From JAFMIT01 sp049421205 (GTDB taxonomy: Bacteria > Actinomycetota > Actinomycetes > S36-B12 > UBA5976), in contig JBMSMQ010000004.1 in NCBI GenBank assembly GCA_049421205.1, forward strand, positions 1 to 60,100: 60,100 nucleotides of DNA, given 5' to 3'. The position numbers and the translations under genes are program-made. The notes under the pieces are model-generated. The model made no database searches. It was not told where the DNA came from and saw nothing but the letters and a program-made list of their open reading frames with translations. This document shows, piece after piece, positions 25,135 to 34,532 of this stretch (position 1 is its first letter; every line of letters starts with the position of its first letter).

Positions 25135-26538
25135 TTAGGCTGGAGAACAATCTGTCTCATCAGCAGTTCTACCTTCGCTTGGACCATAAAGTGACGAATC
25201 AACCTTCTTTTTGATAATCAAGTTCTTATATGAATCGGGCCAGTCTTCACCAACAATTACCACGATGCCGGATGGAACCTTCAATTTCTTCGGTAGAAGT
25301 TTTACTTCATTAAGTCCAAGCGCGACAGCCAAAGTCCTCGCTTTATTGACGCTCTTCTTGGTTGACCAAACTGCACTTGCTTTCCCAAGATCTTGAGGTG
25401 CATTGTCCGTTTTGACGATTCGGAAACCATTGCTGCTGAGCTCGTTAGCTTTCTTTGAAGCGAGACCACTTGTCGTTGTCGCATTCAGCACTGAAACGTA
25501 GACGTTACTTGGATCCACAGTGAGAGGATCCCCATTCCAATCTGCAGTTGGCGGCTTTGGCCATTGATTATCTTCTCGAAGTGCAGTCCAAAGTTCTTCA
25601 GTCTTACTTGTAAAAATCACGCGAGACTGATTTGTTGGGTCAAGCGCAAATGGTGCCGTAATAAATCTTACAGTACTTGGTTTCAAGTTTTGTAAATTAA
25701 AAGCAAGACGTTTCATCCCGTCAAGTGAACCAAGTTCAGGGTTTGTGGTGAGCGATCCTGCGACTGCTTCAACGATATTTAGCACTTTCACAGGGTTGAG
25801 GAGTGTTCCAGCGCTGGTTACTTTCTTTACCAAGGATGCGAGAAAATCTTGCTGTCTACGAATACGCGAAAGATCGCTTCCATCACCCAATGTTCCACGA
25901 GCGCGCACGAAAGCCAGAGCCTGTTTGCCAGAAACGGTCGAAATTCCTTTAGGCAAATTCAGTTTACTTTTCTTGTCATTCACTGCACTTGTGAGACAAA
26001 CTTCAACTCCACCAACTGCATCAACAACGTTGATAAAACCTTTGAAATCAACGATCATGAAATGGTCGATAAAAATCCCAGTTTCTTGTTCAAGAGTTTT
26101 AACGACACATCCTGCGCCACCACGCCCGTATGCCTCATTGAATCGTCCGTAGTATCCACGTGACGTACTTCCATCGGATTTTTGGCAATCGGGCATTTGA
26201 ATTGCAGTGTCTCGTGGAATGCTGACTGCTGTTGCCCATTCGCGATTACCTGCGATGTGAACAAGGATATTGGTGTCAGAAAGTTGTTGACTGAACTGGC
26301 TATTGTCACCATATCCACCACCTTGGCCCTTGCGAGTATCAGAACCGATCAAGAGGATGTTGATTGGTGCACCGATTTCAGGTCCTGGAATTTTGGTAGG
26401 GCGTTCTCCCAGTTGATTGGTGATGTCCTCGGTGTTGATGGCTCCAATTGCACTTGCAAGTTGACCCAGTGCAAATCCGCTGATTACGGTGATAGCGATC
26501 AGACTCGACGCCAAAATTTTGGCTACTTTGCTAAACAC
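25135..26538 (-). CDS. LytR-CpsA-Psr (LCP) family glycopolymer ligase
   Basis: A membrane-anchored enzyme of about 467 residues that transfers polyprenyl-linked polymers (arabinogalactan- or teichoic-acid-like) to peptidoglycan. One N-terminal helix is followed by the LCP domain with NILLIGSDTRKG, SIPRDTAIQM and the late FVRARGTLGDGSDLSRIRRQQ-type arginine motif. The last 120 residues form a LytR_C domain starting VYVSVLNATTTSGLA. An in-frame GTG lies at 26544, one base from GGAG; the GTG at 26538 has a seven-base spacing and is preferred. Confidence 0.9.
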   Translation of the reverse strand: MFSKVAKILASSLIAITVISGFALGQLASAIGAINTEDITNQLGERPTKIPGPEIGAPINILLIGSDTRKGQGGGYGDNSQFSQQLSDTNILVHIAGNREWATAVSIPRDTAIQMPDCQKSDGSTSRGYYGRFNEAYGRGGAGCVVKTLEQETGIFIDHFMIVDFKGFINVVDAVGGVEVCLTSAVNDKKSKLNLPKGISTVSGKQALAFVRARGTLGDGSDLSRIRRQQDFLASLVKKVTSAGTLLNPVKVLNIVEAVAGSLTTNPELGSLDGMKRLAFNLQNLKPSTVRFITAPFALDPTNQSRVIFTSKTEELWTALREDNQWPKPPTADWNGDPLTVDPSNVYVSVLNATTTSGLASKKANELSSNGFRIVKTDNAPQDLGKASAVWSTKKSVNKARTLAVALGLNEVKLLPKKLKVPSGIVVIVGEDWPDSYKNLIIKKKVDSSLYGPSEGRTADETDCSPA

Positions 26539-26698
26539 AGGCACTCCCTCTCGGCAAAGGGTAGAGGTTTTAGGACGTAAGCACGAAACCTATTGTTAGA
26601 AGTTCGTGTATTTTGCCAAAAGCGTGTTGTCATAAGGATGAATCTCTTCATTTTTGGCAGAATGTCCCCGTCAGCGGCTTCCCCAGCTGGAGGATTTT

Positions 26699-29600
26699 GT
26701 GTTACGTCGTTTTGTGGCAGTTATCGGCTCACTAGCCGTGGTTTTTGGCGTGCTTTCCTCCATGCAAAGTGCGCAAGGTTTAGTGACCACAATCGCAATT
26801 GAGCCAGCCAAGTGGCGGGCAAAAAGTGAACCACTGAAAGTGAACGCTGTTTTTGATGGAGCAGCGACTTGGCAGGCAAATTTGCGAAATCGTTGTACTG
26901 ACCAAATTGTCACATCAAAGGCTGGAAGTACATCTGGTGCCACTTCAGTTCAAATCGTTTTTGCTTCCCAATCCTTTAGTCCTGGCCCCTACACACTCGA
27001 AGTAATTAGTACCACAGCAAAATTGAAATCCAGAATGCTCAGTTCAAAAGTGGAAATTGTTGATATAGACGAGGTTCTCGGTTTTCAGACCCTTTGCCCC
27101 GACTCCGTTGCGCTGACAGTTGGCACAAGTACGTCGTCTCAGGCAAACGCATTGAATATAGTTGCAAAGCAAATCAGACCAAATGCAAAAAGTGCAGTTG
27201 TGTTACGTAAAAATGCAAGTAGATCAGTTCGGCTTTTTGCTGGAAATGTGGCCGCACTAACAGATGCTGTTCTCATGCTGAGTGGCAAAAACACATTGCG
27301 CAAGGTTGATAGAGCTTATTTGAAAAATCAAGGAATAAAAGATGTGTACTTGATTGGAACTGAAGATCAATTTACGACCACGTACACCAAACGTGTTCGT
27401 TCTGATGGATTCATCCCACGACGTTTTGACTCGAGCAATATTTCGGAGTTAATCGCGCGCTTTGAAAAAATCAACATCAATCCTCAGTCGCTATTACTCG
27501 TTCCTGACACAGCTCCCTACGCACTTGAAGCAGTCCATTACGCAAGTCTGAAAAATCAGATTGTTTTACCTCTTGAAGATACGTCACTAAGTGATGCCAA
27601 GACTGTGAAGAGAAATTACCCCGATCTTGAGATTAATTTCTACGGTCCTGAATCTGATGGCGGTTCAGCTCGAATGATTTCATCAAGAGTGTGGTCAGAT
27701 GATCTGGTTGAGCGACTAAGTTTCATTGCTGAAAGCCTGGAACCAGAATCTATAGATTTCTGGATCACATCCAAATCATTTGATCCAATCACGGATTTTG
27801 CGTTCGTTGGCACGAATGCATATTTGGTTGCGTCGGGAAACCGACTCAATGATTCACATCTTCAATTTCTTGTTCAGAACGAGAAAATTCAAGGTGTTTT
27901 TACTTCAATTTTGCTTGGTACATCCGCACCGGAATCGTTTGTGCAGGCTGCGAGAACCCTGTATCTACGAGATAACGCACCTGCGGTTGAAACTCTGACC
28001 CTGCCTGCCCTAGGAACATTAAGCGTCCCTGCGAACTTTGCGTTCAGCGGAAGTGGATGGGGACACGGCATTGGAATGTCCCAATGGGGAGCGTATGCAA
28101 TGGCCGAAGAAGGTAAGAGTGCCGAAGAAATTTTGACCTACTATTACCAAGATACTGAAGTAAAGCCAGTGAGTGACAATGCAGATTTGTGGGTGAACCT
28201 ACACAATCGAATTAAAGCAACTACTGTTTCTGTTACAGGCAAGGATGCTCGCTGGCGAATAACTTCCATCAACGACGAAGTCCTTGATTTGGTCGCAGGT
28301 CAATCTGCAACCTTCACCTACCAATCAGATGGTAATTTGATTCGGGTAAGTACAGCAGATGGTCAAACTCTCACTCCGTCGAATCGGTTTGTTGTCACTT
28401 GGAGTGGCACACGCTTCGCTCGTGATTTACCTGATGCGTCGGGCGTGGCCGAAGTTGCTTCAGGTACATCGTTAATAGGAAGTAGGAAATATCGATTTGG
28501 TTCACTTCGATTCAACGCAGCCACAGCAACAGATTCGTTGTCATCAGGTATTCAGGTCACCAATCGGGTGAGTCTTCACAATGAATATCTTTATGGAATA
28601 GGCGAAGTATCTAACTCGTGGCCTGAACAAGCATTGATTGCGCAAGCAATTGCAGCGCGGTCCTTCGCATACAGTCGCGTGTTCAATGATGATGCTAGTT
28701 TGAAAAGTCGAATGGGATCATGTGACTGCATGGTGTATGCAGACATCCGAGATCAAAACTATGTTGGGTATTCAAAAATTACGAGCAGTTTAGGGGAGCG
28801 ATGGAAAGCAGCTGTTGATGCCACAACACCTGATGCCGAAACTGGTATGGCTGTGGTGAGTAAAAACCAAGTGGTACAAACTTTCTATGCGGCCGCAACA
28901 GGTGGTCACACCCAAAACAACGAAGATGTTTGGGGTGGAACTCCACGACCTTTTTACCGTGGTGTTGACGATCCTTGGTCGTTAAAACCAAGTGGTGCAG
29001 TGACTGTCAGTACGTGGAGTCCACGGGTTCGATCCCAAGCAATGATTGCAGAAGCATTTGGTCTTCCAAATGTGGCAACGCTTGACCTTTCAGATCGTTT
29101 TGGCTCAGGTGGAATTCGTCGAGCAGTTGCAACTTCCCTTGATGGTAAAACCGCAGTCTTGTCAGGAGAACAATTTCGCTCACGCATTAAGTCAGATCAA
29201 GGAGACACGCTTCAAAGTACGTGGGTTTGGCGTGCTCTAGTTGAAAGTGATGCAAACAATATTTCACTCGGTTCATGGCTGCTCAATGAGCGAAGTATTG
29301 GATTCTCAAAATCTCCTGCAATAACGTCAAAGAATGTCGTGCTTGTTCAAAATCCGCAGACAGGAAGTCCAGCAAATGTTGCGATAGCAAGTTCACTCGC
29401 GGGCCGTACGCAATCGGCACTATTTCTCACAAAGCCAACTGGCGACATTGCCCGCATTACAAAAATCATTGTTGAGAGGGGATATGAATCGGTCTCTGTC
29501 GTTGGAACAATTGACGCATTGCTTTTGTCAGCTTTGCGGGCACTGAACGTCGAGATAAAAGAGTTTACTGGAAAAGACGAGTATGAAATTGCTGCGGAAG

Positions 29601-30103
29601 TTGCTGCCTCATCAACGACAGTGAACGGTTTTATTGTCACAAATCCTGAACAAAGTGAATCACTTGCCCTTGCAGTTTCGCTCAGTGTTAGTCAAGGTGC
29701 ACCACTTTTGTTTTCATCATCGAGCGTTCTGTCATCTCACACCCAAAAAGTTCTTGATACAGTAAAGGCACCAACGATTGCAGTCGGCAGTCAAAGTGTG
29801 CTTTCTGATGTTGCACTTGCGGGAATCACTGATGTGAAACGGCTCGATACGACAGACTTAGCACTTGCCTCACAGATAGCACTTCGACTTACTTCAAATG
29901 TTCAGCGAGGGTTAATCACCATTGATGCTGATACGAGCCAACTTCGTGCTCTTACGGCACTTAGCCTTGGTTTCTCAGTTATGTATGCAGATGATCAGTA
30001 TCTTGAAATTGCTGAAGAATGGATTCGCCGGCAAAGTCTCTTAGCAATGATTCTAAACTTCTCAGTGGATAGTGAGTTCGTACAATCACTTCGTCGAGCG
30101 TAA
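26699..30103 (+). CDS. Secreted SpoIID-domain protein flanked by CWB2 cell-wall-binding repeats
   Basis: An exported protein of about 1134 residues. After a signal peptide (about 1-26) come CWB2-like units (about 130-420). A SpoIID region follows: SGWGHGIGMSQWGAYAMA near 450, LHNEYLYGIGEVSNSWP near 625 with SFAYSR shortly after, and ATGGHTQNNEDVWGG near 730. Further CWB2 units run from about 875 to the end. SpoIID/LytB domains act on denuded or amidated peptidoglycan glycan strands; CWB2 units hold proteins on cell wall polymers. I start at the GTG at 26699, which has GGAGG at a good distance and leads into the signal peptide; the open frame extends 15 codons upstream. Confidence 0.85.
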   Translation: MLRRFVAVIGSLAVVFGVLSSMQSAQGLVTTIAIEPAKWRAKSEPLKVNAVFDGAATWQANLRNRCTDQIVTSKAGSTSGATSVQIVFASQSFSPGPYTLEVISTTAKLKSRMLSSKVEIVDIDEVLGFQTLCPDSVALTVGTSTSSQANALNIVAKQIRPNAKSAVVLRKNASRSVRLFAGNVAALTDAVLMLSGKNTLRKVDRAYLKNQGIKDVYLIGTEDQFTTTYTKRVRSDGFIPRRFDSSNISELIARFEKININPQSLLLVPDTAPYALEAVHYASLKNQIVLPLEDTSLSDAKTVKRNYPDLEINFYGPESDGGSARMISSRVWSDDLVERLSFIAESLEPESIDFWITSKSFDPITDFAFVGTNAYLVASGNRLNDSHLQFLVQNEKIQGVFTSILLGTSAPESFVQAARTLYLRDNAPAVETLTLPALGTLSVPANFAFSGSGWGHGIGMSQWGAYAMAEEGKSAEEILTYYYQDTEVKPVSDNADLWVNLHNRIKATTVSVTGKDARWRITSINDEVLDLVAGQSATFTYQSDGNLIRVSTADGQTLTPSNRFVVTWSGTRFARDLPDASGVAEVASGTSLIGSRKYRFGSLRFNAATATDSLSSGIQVTNRVSLHNEYLYGIGEVSNSWPEQALIAQAIAARSFAYSRVFNDDASLKSRMGSCDCMVYADIRDQNYVGYSKITSSLGERWKAAVDATTPDAETGMAVVSKNQVVQTFYAAATGGHTQNNEDVWGGTPRPFYRGVDDPWSLKPSGAVTVSTWSPRVRSQAMIAEAFGLPNVATLDLSDRFGSGGIRRAVATSLDGKTAVLSGEQFRSRIKSDQGDTLQSTWVWRALVESDANNISLGSWLLNERSIGFSKSPAITSKNVVLVQNPQTGSPANVAIASSLAGRTQSALFLTKPTGDIARITKIIVERGYESVSVVGTIDALLLSALRALNVEIKEFTGKDEYEIAAEVAASSTTVNGFIVTNPEQSESLALAVSLSVSQGAPLLFSSSSVLSSHTQKVLDTVKAPTIAVGSQSVLSDVALAGITDVKRLDTTDLALASQIALRLTSNVQRGLITIDADTSQLRALTALSLGFSVMYADDQYLEIAEEWIRRQSLLAMILNFSVDSEFVQSLRRA

Positions 30104-30111
30104 GGAAACCT

Positions 30112-31116
30112 GTGGAAGCGATACTCCTTGTTGGAGGATTGGGCACCAGGCTACATCCATTGACCTTGACAACTGCCAAGCCGATGTTGCCACTTGGCAA
30201 TATTCCCATCACCGAACATCAATTACTGCGGGCTGCGAAGAGTGGTATTGGGCGCGTTGTACTCAGCACAAGTTACTTGAGTGACTCTTTCCGAGAGTAT
30301 TTCCAAGATGGCTCTCGGTGGGGAGTGGAATTGATGTATGCGATTGAAGATGAACCACTAGGTACTGCAGGTGCAATACGAAACGCAAGTCGATTCTTGA
30401 CAACGGATGCACCAATTTTCATTTTTAACGGGGATGTCATTTCTCATCATGATTTACAACAGCAGCTCGCATTGCACCTGGAGAGCAAAGCAGATGCCAC
30501 ACTTCATTTATTACCGGTTGACGATGTGCGAGCATATGGAAAAGTTACCCTCGATGAAAATTCACGTATTACTGAGTTCCTCGAAAAACCTCAGTCAACG
30601 TCAAAACTTCCAGGAGACATCAACGCTGGTTGCTATATCTTCAATCCATCGGTACTCGAAGCGATACCATTGAATCGACCAGTAAGCATTGAGCGTGAGA
30701 TTTTCCCAACATTAGTGGCTGAAAAGAAAGCTTTACTCGGCTATTCAGAAGTTGCATATTGGCTAGATCTTGGGACACCAGCTCGATACCTCAAAGCAAA
30801 TCTTGATTTGTTAGAAGGCGGCACCTCACTTATAGGTGAAGCGACTATCGATACGAGCGCGACAATCATGAATTCCGTTATTGGTTTTAATGTCACTGTT
30901 GGTGCAAATGTTTCAATTTCGAACTCGCTTATTCTTGATAATGTTGTGATTCGTGAGAATTCACACATTTCTCACACAATTCTTGGTAATAACGTCTTAG
31001 TTTCAGCCAACTCGCACCTTGAACGGGTTGTGGCTGGGGATAACCTCACATTAAGTGGTGATACTTTTCCACAGTCAGAGACAATCGGAGTGGTTTCAAC
31101 CGACGAGTTTCGATAG
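30112..31116 (+). CDS. manC: NDP-sugar (mannose-1-phosphate guanylyl-) transferase
   Basis: A 334-residue nucleotidyltransferase: LVGGLGTRLHPLTLTTAKPM is the nucleotide-binding signature, FNGDVISHHD carries the metal Asp, EFLEKPQ and DINAGCYIF bind the sugar. The last 100 residues are left-handed beta-helix hexapeptide repeats (for example GANVSISNSLILDNVVI). The place before whiB2, a GT2 gene and manB is that of the actinobacterial GDP-mannose block, which favours GDP-mannose synthesis over glucose-type substrates. The GTG follows AAGGA. Confidence 0.85.
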   Translation: MEAILLVGGLGTRLHPLTLTTAKPMLPLGNIPITEHQLLRAAKSGIGRVVLSTSYLSDSFREYFQDGSRWGVELMYAIEDEPLGTAGAIRNASRFLTTDAPIFIFNGDVISHHDLQQQLALHLESKADATLHLLPVDDVRAYGKVTLDENSRITEFLEKPQSTSKLPGDINAGCYIFNPSVLEAIPLNRPVSIEREIFPTLVAEKKALLGYSEVAYWLDLGTPARYLKANLDLLEGGTSLIGEATIDTSATIMNSVIGFNVTVGANVSISNSLILDNVVIRENSHISHTILGNNVLVSANSHLERVVAGDNLTLSGDTFPQSETIGVVSTDEFR

Positions 31117-31120
31117 CTCC

Positions 31121-31149
31121 TTGACGTTATCGAATAACACGTGTGTAAT
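31121..31149 (+). promoter_or_regulatory. Housekeeping-type promoter of whiB2
   Basis: TTGACG at 31121-31126, a 17-base spacer, then TGTAAT at 31144-31149. Both hexamers are close to TTGACA/TATAAT and the spacing is ideal. The start would be near 31156, leaving a leader of about 30 bases with a GAGGAG site. The spacer contains a GTTAT-CGA-ATAAC inverted repeat that could be an operator. Confidence 0.65.
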
Positions 31150-31186
31150 TCGCCCGTGCCGCTGACCGAGGCGGCTTTGAGGAGTC

Positions 31187-31456
31187 GTGGTGGCAGACGA
31201 TCAGGCATCAAATTTAGGTGGCCTTCCTTTTATCGATCCAAGCCTTGCGTGGCAAGAACGAGCGCTATGTGCTCAAACTGACCCAGAAGCCTTCTTCCCT
31301 GAAAAAGGCGGTAGCACACGAGAAGCAAAGAAAGTGTGTATGTCGTGTGAGGTGCGGGCTGAATGTCTTGAATATGCGCTAGCGAATGATGAAAGATTTG
31401 GTATCTGGGGTGGACTTTCAGAGCGAGAACGTCGTCGCTTGAAGCGCATCAGTTAG
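31187..31456 (+). CDS. whiB2: WhiB2-type iron-sulfur transcription factor
   Basis: An 89-residue Wbl protein with Cys28, Cys51, Cys54 and Cys60 for the iron-sulfur cluster, GIWGG, and a basic C-terminal ERERRRLKR. The LAWQERALCAQTDPEAFFPEKGGSTREAK core and the position between the GDP-mannose pyrophosphorylase and a GT2 gene match WhiB2/WhmD, a regulator of division and septation. There are two consecutive GTG codons; the second (31190) has the better spacing to GAGGAG, so the true start may be one codon later. Confidence 0.92.
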   Translation: MVADDQASNLGGLPFIDPSLAWQERALCAQTDPEAFFPEKGGSTREAKKVCMSCEVRAECLEYALANDERFGIWGGLSERERRRLKRIS

Positions 31457-31496
31457 CCCTTTTGAGAATACGTAGCAAAACTAATTAGATAGACCT

Positions 31497-34400
31497 GTGA
31501 GCGAAACTTCTCTTGAAACCTGGTGGCAAGACGAAGAAGTTGACGCGACTCCACCCATCCAGGTACTTCATTACGTAACAGCGGTCGTCGTAAGTAAAAA
31601 CGGTGCAGAGTGGTTACCTAGAACTTTGCAATCGATGAAGCGACAGAGCAGAAATATTGATCAGTTCATTGCTGCTGATGTTGCAAGTGTTGATGAATCG
31701 GTTGCATTGTTTGAAAAGGCCTCACCGTCATTTATTGCCCACCTTCCCGAAGGTGCGACTCAAAGTGATGCACTCAATGCGGCACTCTCACAAGTTGAAA
31801 CAGCCGAGAAGTTCGTGCATTGGGTTTGGATTTTGCATGATGACTCTGCACCCTCTGCTCGCGCACTCGAAGAATTACTGAAAGCGGCTAACGAATTTCC
31901 GAAAGCTGCCGTCATCGGGTGCAAAGTTATTGACTGGGACGATGAGAATCACGTCCTTGACGTTGGTAGTTCCATTACCGCAATTGGTACGAGATATTCC
32001 GAGTTAGAACACGGCGAGCTTGATCAAGGCCAGCACGACACAACGCGAACCATTCATGCAGTAAGTCACGCAGGGATGCTTGTCCGTTTAGAAGTGTGGC
32101 AGCAATTGGGTGGATTCAGTTCAGAATTACCTCACTTTAGAAACGACACTGAATTTTGTTGGCGAGTGTGGGAAAGTGGTAGCGAAGTGGTCGTTGCACC
32201 CAGAGCGGAAATTGCCCATCTTGCAGCTACCGTTCGCGATGTTCGCAAGAATGCCGCCAAAGGGTCAGTTCATTTTCTCGATCGCAAAGCCGGCTTGGCA
32301 CTTTTATTCTCTCGCACGAATCTTCGTTGGCTTTGGCTGAGGGTTTTACTCGTCATTCTTGCTGGAGCCACGCGAAGTCTTGGATATGTCGTAATTCAAG
32401 ATGTGCGAGCAGCTCGCGATGAGGTGAGAGCAACGCTTAGTGGGATTCTGAATCGTTCACGAATACGTACCTTGCGAAACTCATCTGGCACCGTTTCACT
32501 CCCTCATGGGATTAGACCGAGTGTGTCAGAGCAATTCACACATTCAGTTTCTGAAGCATTCAATGGCGTCATTATGTGGTGGAACAAACTGCTTGAGGTA
32601 CTTTTTCCAAAACGCCTCCACATAAGCGATGTGGGATTTCTTCAGGCAATTGGTGCTATTTTGCTTCGACCTGGGAGCGTATTAGCCCTAATTTCGATTT
32701 CAATTGGTCTCTTTATTACACGTGCAGCATTTGTAGGAGAACAGTTAGTTTCAAGTTATACAGATGTCGTTTATGACAATCGGGATGCTTTGCTTGCAGA
32801 ATATCTATCGAATTGGCATGCCATTGGGTTTGGTTCAGAGATACCATCTAACCCTCTACTAATTGTGCTGTGGTTCTTGTCTTCGATTACTTTCATGCAG
32901 CCTGACACGTTTGTGCTCACACTGTGTGTGCTTGGACCATGGTTAAGTGGACTGTCATTGCACTTAGCACTTCGTAACGTAATCTCGAACTCCCAAACAA
33001 GAGTATGGCTCGCTGCACTCTATGGATTATCTCCAATGGTTATAAGTGCTGCAGCAAATGGAAATATTGCAGTATTGCTTTTTGCAATTCTCTTTCCCGC
33101 CTTTACGCGGGCATTAATAAAGGCACCACATTCGTGGCGATTTGTGGCTGTTGCGAGCCTTCTTTTCGCTGTTTTAATCAGTCTCTTACCAATACTATGG
33201 CTCTTAGTTTTACTTGTGATAGCAGCATTGTCGCCACAAGCTTTTCGTATTCATTCGCCGAAGTGGCTCTCAGTTTTTACTCTTCCCCTACTTTTGACAT
33301 TGCCTTGGTCTCTGTCGATTCTCCTTCGCCCTGATCGCTGGTTTTGGGAATTCGGATCTGACTCACTGGAAGTAGCAAGTGCATGGTCAGCGCTCATCTA
33401 CACTGGAAGTGGGGTTTTTGTTTCACTCTTGTTTGTCGTGCTTATTGTCCTCTCACTCTTAAGTCTCTTAGATAGCCGAAACAATATACAAAGTATTCGT
33501 GGATGGAAAGTAATTTCGCTGACACTCGGGGTTTCACTGATCGGGCAAGCTGTTGCAACGCTTACGGTAGATCCAACCTATTTTTCATCACTTGAAATTC
33601 CAGCACTCCTAATTTTTGCGGCATTGCTTTATTGCATAGCAAGTACTGCGATGTCACTTCGGGTTCAACTTAGCCGATCGAATTTTGGCTGGAAGCAAGT
33701 TGGAGTTGCTGTTTCTGCTCTAGCGCTAGCACTGATTCCACTGTCAAGTGTGGTTACGAATGGACTCATTGATGATTTGAGTCATGGGCTACGTCGCCAG
33801 CCCACGATTTCAAAGGATACGCTCCAGGGTTTTGCTCCTGATGAGCGATTACGAACTCTCTATCTCAATACGCAACCCAATGGGGAACTTCAAGCACAGA
33901 TTCTCGATGGTCGACCTTTAAGCATTGGCGATAAAGCCATGGTTTCACGTGAAGAAGTGCCACAATTGCAATCCAAAGTCGCACAGTGGCTGTCGGGCTA
34001 TGCTGCAACAGAAACAAATCCACTCGTAGAACTCGGAATTGGTTATATTGCTCTTCCCGCTAGGGATAGCGCGATATCGAGCGTATCATCAAAAGGAAAT
34101 TTAGAACGTCTCTTGACGAGTCGAAATCAAGGTTTACTCAATGTGTGGCGTGTAAGTGATGTAGAAAGCAGAGCATCAATTATTGAAAGTGATGGAAGTG
34201 TGACACTTTTAAAAAGTGTTTCCAAAGCACCAGAGCCTCCCGAGGTGCATGGAGTAATACTTCCAAGTGATGGTGCACGCAAATTGGTGCTTTCTGACAG
34301 AAGAACTGAAAATTGGTATGCAACTTTAAATGGTGAAGTGCTCAAGCAAAATGAAACTGAAGATTTGAGTTGGACGATTGGGCCAAATAAGTCAGGTGAA

Positions 34401-34532
34401 ATCCTGATTCTTTATAGTGATGGAACAAGAACCGCTTGGTTACTATTGTCAGGAATAACGTTAGTAGTACTGCTGCTGATGATTGCCCCACGGAGAAAAA
34501 ATTCCTATAGAGATGAATGGTTGGAGGAGTAG
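31497..34532 (+). CDS. Large polytopic family 2 glycosyltransferase
   Basis: A 1011-residue protein with an N-terminal GT2 domain (about 20-270): TAVVVSKNGAEWLPRTLQSM, FVHWVWILHDDSAPS with the DD metal site, and FRNDTEFCWRVWESG as the ED-type catalytic region. From residue 280 onward there are about 12 or more membrane helices, a soluble stretch near 770-970, and a last helix near 985 followed by a basic tail. Actinobacterial proteins of this layout lie in the same place next to whiB2 and are thought to build cell wall polysaccharide. Its stop shares a base with the next start (TAGTG). Confidence 0.85.
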   Translation: MSETSLETWWQDEEVDATPPIQVLHYVTAVVVSKNGAEWLPRTLQSMKRQSRNIDQFIAADVASVDESVALFEKASPSFIAHLPEGATQSDALNAALSQVETAEKFVHWVWILHDDSAPSARALEELLKAANEFPKAAVIGCKVIDWDDENHVLDVGSSITAIGTRYSELEHGELDQGQHDTTRTIHAVSHAGMLVRLEVWQQLGGFSSELPHFRNDTEFCWRVWESGSEVVVAPRAEIAHLAATVRDVRKNAAKGSVHFLDRKAGLALLFSRTNLRWLWLRVLLVILAGATRSLGYVVIQDVRAARDEVRATLSGILNRSRIRTLRNSSGTVSLPHGIRPSVSEQFTHSVSEAFNGVIMWWNKLLEVLFPKRLHISDVGFLQAIGAILLRPGSVLALISISIGLFITRAAFVGEQLVSSYTDVVYDNRDALLAEYLSNWHAIGFGSEIPSNPLLIVLWFLSSITFMQPDTFVLTLCVLGPWLSGLSLHLALRNVISNSQTRVWLAALYGLSPMVISAAANGNIAVLLFAILFPAFTRALIKAPHSWRFVAVASLLFAVLISLLPILWLLVLLVIAALSPQAFRIHSPKWLSVFTLPLLLTLPWSLSILLRPDRWFWEFGSDSLEVASAWSALIYTGSGVFVSLLFVVLIVLSLLSLLDSRNNIQSIRGWKVISLTLGVSLIGQAVATLTVDPTYFSSLEIPALLIFAALLYCIASTAMSLRVQLSRSNFGWKQVGVAVSALALALIPLSSVVTNGLIDDLSHGLRRQPTISKDTLQGFAPDERLRTLYLNTQPNGELQAQILDGRPLSIGDKAMVSREEVPQLQSKVAQWLSGYAATETNPLVELGIGYIALPARDSAISSVSSKGNLERLLTSRNQGLLNVWRVSDVESRASIIESDGSVTLLKSVSKAPEPPEVHGVILPSDGARKLVLSDRRTENWYATLNGEVLKQNETEDLSWTIGPNKSGEILILYSDGTRTAWLLLSGITLVVLLLMIAPRRKNSYRDEWLEE

